A DNA stretch of 64,000 nt from Trematomus loennbergii (Eukaryota; Chordata; Actinopteri; Perciformes; Nototheniidae): the NCBI GenBank assembly GCA_012861695.1, contig JAAOOA010000086.1, positions 24,538,403-24,602,402 on the forward strand. The letters are read 5' to 3'. Shown in pieces: positions 55,294 through 64,000 of this stretch. A model generated the notes under the pieces. The model did not search any database and was not told the DNA's origin. It was given only the letters and a program-made list of their open reading frames with translations. How positions within the stretch are numbered: position 1 is the stretch's first letter; each line of letters begins with the position of its first letter. The position numbers and the translations under genes are program-made.

Positions 55294-56020
55294 AGTTTTA
55301 AATAAATCTGCTCCAGTTGGAGTCAAACTTCATTTTGTATATTTTTTTTATTTATTTTTTTTTTTTACAACAGTTGTATTTGGATGGAATGAATACCTAT
55401 AGTGATAATTCAAAGTAATAAAATGATTTTTACAGTGAAAAAGGTCAAATGGAACTGATGGTTCCCAAATTACCCAGAGGTGAGTCCGCCTGGACTTTAT
55501 TTTTCTAAATCTCTCTAAAAAGGTCAAATTTATCTTGTTTTGCATCAATCTTGATACAGGGTACTTATTATATTTTGTACTTTGGATTCCTAAAGCTTTT
55601 AGTCTACTAACCATCATCCAAGGGTGGTTTTCACTATCTGTAATGGGTTTTTTTTAGGCGGAGATAGAATTTACATGTTTTTACTATGTTCCATATGAAT
55701 TTATTTTAAAATAAAAACATCTATATTGATTTCTGACACTTCTTCATCCAACTCACAGATGTAACCTTGCTTTGAGAAAAAAGATTATTAATTTCCCCCT
55801 TTTAGAAGTGAAGATATAGTCTTTGTTGTGTAAGTGGCATTTTCGAGCCTGAAAGCTGAAAAACAGGCTCAGGGCTTAACAGGTTAAAAGATTTGGGTAC
55901 GGAGGAAAAGAGAGAGGGTTTTATTTTCTGACGCTGCGTGAGTTCCCCGACGCACCGGGGACACATATTTATGTATAAAAGACATCACAAAGTGAATTTT
56001 GCATGATAGGTCCCCTTTAA

Positions 56021-59000
56021 AGGATGTATACAAATAGTAAAGTTGGTATGAAATGGCAAGCATGTGCACTTGATGCTATTCCACTGAAACCCCCTGAAAG
56101 CGACTGGACTTTGGTGCGAATGTCACAGAAATGACTTGTTTTGACACTTTGAGAGCTCTCCGTTTCCCTGTGTCATTCACCGATTGTCTTGCTGTGTGAA
56201 CCTCCTCTTAAAATGACATGTCATTTTTGTTTCCTCCTCTCAAGAGACATTTCCTTTATGTTGTTTCAGACAAAAGACGGACCTTAAGACAACCATAAAT
56301 ACACAGCGCTGAAATGTGCCACAAAAAAAATGCATGCCACTTTTCTTACAATTGTTTATCAAAATAGCACTTTGTTTAAGATGACAGCTTTCTGTGCTGT
56401 CCCACCCTTAAAATAACACCAGCCATCATCCTCTCTGCCTTTTCAGCTGTCACGCAGGACACCTTCAATAAAGTTAATAAACAGTAATTGTTTATTGTCG
56501 CTCTGTTTACCCAGCCATAACATCGGGCTCGCTGTAAAGCTGACTGGAATTTCAATATGCTTCAAAGAGCTGCAGAGTAAACAGACAAGAGGCACATTAA
56601 GAGAGACTGTCCAATGTGCCATGATTTTAGCTTATGGTTGAAAACAGGAGTGACCTTAAAGGGAGGTTGTTGATGACATGTCTATTAGATCAATAACAAC
56701 TCTGCTTTAACTGTCTGTGGCACATTACAGATGTTATCATTGGATTTTTTTAGGGAGTCTTAAGAGGTATAGTGATGTCTTATTTTTGTATGCTGATCCG
56801 GAAGTTAACATCTTCACCAATGAACCACTGGTGAATTTAACAAGTGTCTTAATAAACTACGCCAACACAAGTCCCTCTTTAGCTTAGCGGTGGTGACATG
56901 CAGCCATGCGACCAGGATGTAGTTCCTTGATAGCCCAACATTAGCCTTTAAGCTTCAACAATCATAAAGTGGTGTTAATATGCGGAGATTATCCTGCAGA
57001 ACAAAACGTGCAAGAATCATAAATGTGTGTTTGCCAAAGATCTTAGTGTTGTGCAATATCCCAAAATCCAATGAAAGAGTATCTTAGCCAATTAGCAATG
57101 GAGTGTTAGCTGAATGTACACATTTAGTTTTACCTGTAGATTGTAGCTAAGGCAATCGGGTCAGTTAACACTGGAAGATAGTTAATAGCAGTCAGTAATA
57201 TCCATTTAAATGTTCATTTCACCACTGTTATCAAACACAATCTGCAAATATGGTCCTAAATGGGTTTTTATGCATTTTTTTTATCTTTTTTAGCTCTTAA
57301 TGGGTGTATCTTATTTTGAGTTCATTTACTTTTCCTTTGGTTGGAGCACTAGGCACCAAGAAAAATACTAATGGGCCAATTTGACTTTTTCCAAACTTTG
57401 AAAAGTGCCGTCCCAGTCTCTTATGTAATAGTTTGTTATAGTTTGTTAGTTTGTAGTGTTTGGTCTTGTTAGCTGTGGTGTTCACTGGGAACTCTTTTAA
57501 AAAGCTCCTCTGAGGCGCCCAAGCATCACTTCAACAAACAGCTGAAGCCTCTCAGATTTAAGGAGTGTCACTTTCCAGCTGATTTCAGCATCTCCACCCT
57601 CAAATCAGCGTCATTAACTCCCCCTTCACCCCCGACACCTCATCCTTCTCCGCCTAAATGACGTACTTAACAGACGTGTAAGATCACACGTCACAATAAT
57701 AGTCTGAGAGCAAGTACTACCGACCTGGATGACGATTTAAGTTTTATTGGGAAATGATTGCAGTAGCATAAGGCGATGCTTCTCAAACTTTATGGCTTGT
57801 GAAGTGTTTAAATGAAGCAGTGCTTTCTGCAGTCCCCCATCGAGGCGTGCATAATGGTGAAGTTCAATCAAAAGAGGATTTCCCTTTATAGATTGTGACA
57901 TTCAGTTAATTATCAGAGGAAGGCCGTGAGGCAGAAAACTATTACGTTTTTTACACAGTGATGATAATGTATTTCTATTGAAGATGCGTGTCCATTGCTT
58001 TGCCATAAATGATCTGGCAGCTCATTCTAAATCCAGCTTCCTATGAGGCCCTGATTGCAAGGAGGGCTTAACATTAATCGTATTTTAACTAAATCCAAAG
58101 ATGGACTAGAGAAATATATAAATCGCAAGAGGGGCAATATTTTGAAAGGCAAATGAGGTGTAAATAAACCTAATTAAGTATTGGGTGATGCAGAGAAGTT
58201 CCGTCAACAAACCATGTATCATACTTGTATACTTGCCTTGCATTACCTTGTATAATGTATTGCAATACAATTCATAACCCTGCTCCATGTCTGTTCCTTG
58301 TAGGTTACATCATATCTTAAACATACGTTGCATTTTCTTAAAATCCTATAACTTGAACATTGAAGTGGTTAGTCATTTATTTTTGCTATGGTGTTTAAAT
58401 GTGTGTTTGACTGAATATGTTAGAACCACAAGAAGAATAGCCAATGCTTATGCAAATGCTCATGAGTGTCCTGATTAAGACATAATATAATGTGTTACAC
58501 ACAGGCTGAATTTTCTATGGTAATCTGATATTTCCAGAACAATTATGCCGAATTATGGAAATGCCACACAGCAGGGCGAAGCCACTTTGAAGGTCAAGAA
58601 AACACTTTCATTGTAACCCAAAAAAAAGGGCCATTCATGCATCCTGTTCCCTTTAATTGTATTAAAATATTGAAGTGTGTCCCAGGCTGATAATTTACAT
58701 TGAACGGATTGTTCAAATCTTGCTCATTGATATAACTCTGTTTAAAACTTAATGCAAGTTCAGAAAGAAGCTAAAATAACGGCGTTATTTGTGACTCAGT
58801 TGTCTTAGAACCACAGCGCTGTACGGGCACTGATACAAAGCACAGGAGATCAATAAGCAGAACGACAGAACTCAGTTTCTGAGCCTGCTCGCTTTTTGTG
58901 TTTTTCCCCATTGTTGTAACAGAGACAAGCGAAACAATATATAGGACAGTCAATAAAAGAGAGATTTTGAGAAACAATAGAGAGAACAGCTGTTTTCATG

Positions 59001-60800
59001 CACTGCCCTTCCATTATAACTTTGCTGGAGATGCTTTCCAAACTTAGCGTTTCTATATTTCATAAATCGTCACTATTCACATCTATTTTTGTAGAGTATT
59101 CTGTTGCACCAACATGTGTTATCTTCTTGAAAGTACATTCCTTCTATCTATTGTGTCGAAATGACTGGAATTCAGTTATTTGGTCCTGCAGGGTCACCCA
59201 GTTGTCCATGGGAGATCAACAGAGCATGAGCATGAAGGATTTACGGATGCCACTCACGCCACATGCACTGAAAACACTGCCTCGAGTCACAGCATTATAT
59301 ACGCTCCACAACTGTTTTTGTAATCATATCTGCAGGGCATATCATAGAAAAGGATGGCTGCATGCAAGCAATCAGTGCCACTTAATTTGTTAGCCCAGCG
59401 GACAAGATTATTTCTGCACATTGTTCATACACACTGCTGTAACGGATTTGAACAAATCGCAGATTGATTGGAAAAACACAGACTAGATAAATGAGTGAAA
59501 AAGTTGTGGACTAATAGTGTGCAGAAAATGAGATTTTAAATTGCCTGTGAACGAGCTGCATGGATTCATATGGGACAAATACTTCAGCACTAAGTGATTT
59601 AAAGTTGATTGGAACTGTCCCCGCGGTGATAAATGACTCGGGTAATGAATTGATCTCGGTCCTGGGATCATGCGTCGCTGGGTCGACATCAGTTGGACGT
59701 CCTACTGTAGTCCCATGGTGCCTGTGCATCCATCTGATGGAGTGTAAAGTGATTGGCTGCCGTGTGCTGTGTTGTCCCATCAATCACAGCTGGGTCAAGT
59801 GTTTGAGACTGCAGAGGGTGAGCCTGAGAGGGTCTCCAGTGGTGTTGATGTGAGCCAGACGAGGCTCTGATGGCGCACTAAGCACAGCGAGAGCCTCCTT
59901 TACGAGCTGTCTTCATGTGACCTCACAGCCTGAGCCAACCACTGTGTTTGTTTGTGATGTCCTTTTTCCACTTCTCACATCTACCGCGGGCCATTTCTCG
60001 AAGCCCTGACCAGAATGGCAATGAATGGAAAATCAGCGGAGTTTCTTTTCATGCTGAAAAATGAAAGCCAACAGTGACACATGTTGACATATCTGCGACC
60101 TGAGTTTGTCACATCAGCACGGCCCTCTTTAAGTTTGTGTAACCACATTGACCCATTCTGTTGTGGTCAGACCTTTACATCAGTCACCTGGTGGAGCATG
60201 AAGAAAACAGGAGGACTATAACTTTGAACCGAAGCTCTGACATGGAAGATGACAGTTTAGTATTTCCGGGCTGCAATGTTAAGTGTATTCTTCTTAAACC
60301 TTTTGGTACATTTGATTCAAACATGAGAAACATTTCATACACCCTGCGACCAAAGCAGCTGTGAAAAAGACAATCTGAAAAGTGTTGGCAGCCTACCCAC
60401 AAGTTATTCCTTAGCTTTAGCATGCTACTCGGGTTAGCCCAGTTAGCCGGCGTAATTAGCCTCAATTGACAACAATTTTTGTCAATCTGCCTGCCGACAT
60501 CATTCTGTGATTACGCTTTAAACACCTAATTAACGAAGGCATCTTATGAATGTGGAACCAAACAAAACACTTGACACTGCAGCAAATTCAGACTGTGCTA
60601 AAGCAACAACAATTGCACAGATAAAGTGCTTAACACTGCGCATATTTAACCGCAATCGATAATGAATAAATTTGAATTAAAGCATATGGTCAAAGTGCTT
60701 TGTGTTCTGTAAACCTATGAAGTACTTGTTTCCATCTTGCACGAGGAAAGAGATCACTTTCTCAGATGGACGCAATGGCAGTATTGTCTCTTTTGAATCT
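56021..60800. other. Noncoding stretch, mostly single-copy
   Basis: 56800-56960 is a dispersed repeat containing one unit of the 72-bp minisatellite (TTTAGCTTAGCGGTGGTGAC, GTAGTTCCTTGATAGCCC). The rest holds AT-rich anonymous DNA. Frames of 90-131 codons at 58998-59393, 59511-59853 and 60184-60465 have counterparts on the other strand and no domain, so I leave them out. Confidence 0.4.
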
Positions 60801-60804
60801 TTAA

Positions 60805-61499
60805 AGGTCCTATGTCATGCTTTTCCGGATATTACCCGTCCCCTTGTGTGTTATGAAGGTTTTTATGCATGTAAACTGTCTGCAGAGTCACAAACCCTCA
60901 AAGTACACCCTGTAGCGAGTAAAACTCTAACACAGAAAATACCTGTCTATGCTGCCCCAGAACGCCTCGTTGGACATTTCTCTTTTTCCATTGTTTTCTT
61001 CCTGGGTATAGTGACGTGCCCAGTCCGTGACCAATCCGTGGAGCCGTTACGTTACGTCCGCGGAGCCGTTACGTTAAGTCCGTGGATTGGTCCAAATGGA
61101 CCAATCCGTGGACTTCCTCACACACACACACACACTCAATCTTTTCTCAGCTGCAGCTCCGCCGATTTCTCCTCCCTGAGACGGCGGGACGCGGCGAGGC
61201 TGTGAGTCGGTGTGTGAGCACACACACAAACTCCCAGCCAGGCTGCGGGTGTGTGTGTGTGTTCGGGCTGGTTTCGGGCTGGGTTTCGCTGTGTCTCACT
61301 GTCTCGCAGACGGCCACTGAGCTCATAGGGAGGGGGGGGCAGGAGCTCCAACAAGCCGTTTAGGACAGAGAGTGAATACTATACAGAGATGCTGTATGAG
61401 AAACCAATGTGATTTTGGAAAATTGCACAATATAAATCTATTGTAGTATACCTCAACAATGGAATTATGATCAGTAGAAATGGCCATGACATGGGACCT
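60805..61499 (-). repeat. MITE family 3, copy 2 (longer, inverted)
   Basis: TTAA at 60801-60804 and 61500-61503. Ends AGGTCCTATGTCATGC and GGCCATGACATGGGACCT. Carries extra GC-rich sequence relative to copy 1, including three repeats around CCGTGGAGCCGTTACGTTA (about 61030-61110) and a CA/GT-rich stretch. A 167-codon plus-strand frame inside is shared in part with copy 1 and is not a gene. Confidence 0.85.
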
Positions 61500-61503
61500 T
61501 TAA

Positions 61504-64000
61504 CACACAAACAATAACCACAATAAGTATATGTGCTGTCATGATGACTTCTGCAAACAGTAGCAGATTATCTTTTTAAAGTCAGTGGTCTTTTTCCCTT
61601 TTCTAGGAAACATTTAGCTCAAAACCTCCGAGCAGATGGTGCAGATGCCGGAATGCAAATAGCTGGAGATTGTTTTTATAATGCAGCAGATTATGTAACA
61701 TTGTTCTGATGAAGAAGACTATGCTTACAAATGCCTGACCTCAACTTTTGTCTTCCTACCTGGGAAAGCCTTGTGTGTGTAGGTACATCATCTGAATATC
61801 TGGAGGCGCGTAGACAGAATCCGCCATCAACAATGCAAACTAAAGAAAGTCCTTTAAAGAATGTATGAAAATGTTGAAGACCGTAACTAACGAAAAATAC
61901 ACTTTTAAATGGTGCTGTGATGACGTTGTTTTGTAGGTCATCCCGGAAGTTAGCATCGAAAGGGCTCCCTAAAACAAAATCTCTTCCACTTGTGTTTACC
62001 ACAGACCTTATTTAAGTAATCTAAACAGAAACACATCCAAAATAAAACATTGAATTTGAGACATGAACAGAAAGTGATCAAATGCTGACTCATTTCAGGA
62101 TTTAAGGACACATTCCTGCATTACTCTTTATGCTACAAGACTATTCTATATATAGATTATATGATTATAACCTCATGTATTTATAGGTTAGACAGTGAGG
62201 GAGTGAGATCTAGAATAAGTTACTTGAAAAACTGCTCCTCAGCCGGAGAGGATGATGATGAATGCTAACTGAGTTCACACACCTTTTCATTTATCACATC
62301 ATGCTCTGGAAGCTTTTTCCTGAGCGCCCCTTCACATCCTTCTCATTACCTGCTTTACTGCAAGTCATACTGGGAAAACCTCCGCACCTTGCAAATGCTT
62401 ATTTGAATGCAAAGCTGAATGCTAAAAATGTTCTCCACCACTCAGCGCCTGAAATAATTACCCGCTGTGCCAGATCTATTTTCCTCTGTGAGAGATTTCA
62501 TCATTTTTTCCTTTTCATTGCTTTCTCTTTTTTATCCACATGCTCACTTAAAAAGCCAATGATGCACATTCCTGCGGACAGAAAGATGTTTATAGCATTC
62601 CATCTCCCCATAAAATTGGGTATTTTGTTTCCTTTTAAACGGCACTTGAGCCCATATTTTTAGACGAGCTTTTCGCTTGATCGCTGAGTAGCTACCATCA
62701 ACTTTTAATTAAAGAGACGGGGGAAACTATGATGTATATTTTAGAGCTAATTAGCATGCGACTCAGGGGAGTGGAGTGATTAGATGAGTAAAGACTCCCC
62801 ATGGATGCTGCAGACGAGCACATATGCATACACACATTAGCATTCTGCGAGCGTTCGCACTTAAAGCGATGTTTCACTTTCGTGAGACATTTTCATTTCC
62901 CAGCGAGCCTTGCAACCTTTCTATTCAACTTCAGCAATTCAAGTTTACCCGGTTTCTCTTGTCCAGTAATTGGAGCGAAAGCACAATTATCTATTGAAAG
63001 AAGTAGATAGAAAACACCATATTATCAATAACAATTCACAGCATTATGGTCACAGTGAATAAAAGAGCAAGAGAGGGATGCAATTTGTAAGGCTTGTGGG
63101 TAGTGTAGTCTCTTTGGCGCTCCACATTTCAGAGAAAACAAGTTGTTTCTCAGAATTGAAGGGGAAAAAGAGTTTGAGTGTGTTTGTAAGGAGAACATTG
63201 CATGTAATAGAGGCTTCATGGACATGAGTGCTTGTGTTGTAACATCTATAATAGAGTTTGCACAGTTTAAATGCCGTAATTGTGGCTAAAATGAAAATGC
63301 TCTGTAAACAACATCAGTGCATTGCTGTCCAACAAACACAATCCAGAGTCAGAGAACCTTTTCTTAGACAGACAGTGGTATCTTTGGCAACTCTTTGACT
63401 CTCTTCAGGTAATCATACAGCTCTCCTTGATGTTCCCCAGTCTTTCTGAGTATATTATTTCAGTCGCTGTGCTAACATTAAACCTGTAAACATCCTCTCT
63501 GAATCTCTTTTCCCTGAACGATGATCTGCCAGCTTTTCTCCTGTTCTGATGTTAGTTGCTTACAGTACCTAGTATATAGTCTCACAGTTCGACAGGGTTC
63601 TCAGCAACTCATGTCTTTAAAAGCAACTTAACAGCAGCTAGAAATCTGTTTTTTCATGGCCTGCTATGGTTTACCGGCTCATTTCATCAGTGATGAAGAT
63701 GGGGACTACATAGTGTTGGGACTAATAGATGAAGCAACACGAAAAACTAGATTGGCACTCAGAGAGCACAGACCTCCACCAAGGCCAACGGTGCGTTCAA
63801 AAGCTCTGTGAAAAGTCCCATTACCTAGGCTGGGAAGTCGATCTTCAAATGTTGGTGTGATTATGAGCTTTATTACTCTAACGCCTTGATCTTTTTTCAG
63901 AGTTGGTGTTCTAACTTGAGGAGGCCCTACTTTTCAGTTGATTTATATACCTCTGTTAAAATGTCCCTATTAGTTTATGGTCGCAATCTTTAGTTTTAAG
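61504..64000. other. Noncoding stretch to the window end
   Basis: 61900-61995 (AGGTCATCCCGGAAGTTAGC, AGGGCTCCCTAAAAC) resembles a dispersed fish repeat. 62250-62800 is unusually free of repeats and rich in homeodomain-like sites (CTTTTAATTAAAGAG, GAGCTAATTAGCATGC), so it may be a conserved noncoding element. A 133-codon frame at 62262-62663 lacks any recognisable domain. Confidence 0.4.

Larger units (their letters stand above)
52678..55883 (+). mobile_element. PiggyBac transposon, internally deleted
   Basis: Ends CCTCTTAAGCCC and GGGCTTAACAGG (inverted, 11 of 12 bases), with TTAA at 52674-52677 and 55884-55887. Carries two transposase exons on plus, with the central catalytic part missing. 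A poly(A) signal AATAAA lies at 55301-55306. The long 5' leader and 3' flank match piggyBac copy 2 at 2359-3770 in reverse. Inserted in the TTAA of a MITE. Confidence 0.82.
52151..56016 (+). repeat. MITE family 2, copy 3, split by a piggyBac element
   Basis: Begins AGTGGACCTATTATGC and ends GCATGATAGGTCCCCT, TTAA at 52147-52150 and 56017-56020. The body is interrupted at a TTAA by the 3.2-kb element 52678-55883. Contains AGATCGGCAGCAAATC and GTACGGAGGAAAAGAGAGAG as in the other copies. Confidence 0.85.

Noticed and set aside
58998..59393. 131-codon plus-strand frame as a gene
   Set aside because: No domain, no splice or poly(A) context, and codon makeup typical of noncoding DNA.
60702..61205. 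167-codon plus-strand frame
   Set aside because: It lies in MITE family 3 copy 2 and runs in from flanking DNA. The shared part is open in the other copy's opposite strand too.

Overview
The window reads as gene-poor, transposon-rich nuclear DNA of a ray-finned fish. It has spliced vertebrate exons (a complement C4-like 3' end) and long intron-like or intergenic tracts. It also carries many repeat types common in teleosts: TTAA-flanked MITEs, tRNA-derived SINEs, Harbinger, hAT and piggyBac elements, TG/CA arrays and TTAGGG-like tracts. A percomorph is my guess and the sequence does not prove it. All homology calls are from motif recognition alone; no searches were run.

Layout. 1-6300: the last five exons of a complement C3/C4/C5-family gene (C4 favoured), with a 4.2-kb intron full of transposons. 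6400-16100: mostly anonymous sequence with two minisatellites (57-bp and 72-bp units) and MITEs. 16094-16166: an intact tRNA-Lys(UUU). 16615-19194: a CA/telomere-like repeat block split by a hAT element that itself holds a solo LTR. 20229-20776: a second solo LTR. 21900-23323: a MITE holding a Harbinger-type element and a SINE. 24853-28342: a two-gene Harbinger element, now broken. 29022-30368: another terminal-inverted-repeat element with nested MITEs. 35327-37767: a ZBED-type hAT fossil split by two later insertions. 40454-48259: an endogenous retrovirus with a 4-bp target duplication, a tRNA-Lys1,2-type primer-binding site and degraded pol. Its gag position carries a PPPY motif followed by a recognisable macro domain. 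51395-51956: a TG/TTAGGG block. 52151-56016: a MITE interrupted by a piggyBac element. 56000-64000: mostly single-copy-looking noncoding DNA with one further MITE.

The C4-like gene and the tRNA are the only features I would call functional host genes. The rest is a record of successive insertions whose order can be read from nesting and target-site duplications. The best candidate for something undescribed is the retrovirus. Its macro domain most resembles the PARP9/14/15 type, and its 3' LTR contains a higher-order array of 16 CGCCATCT-centred units that the 5' LTR has lost.
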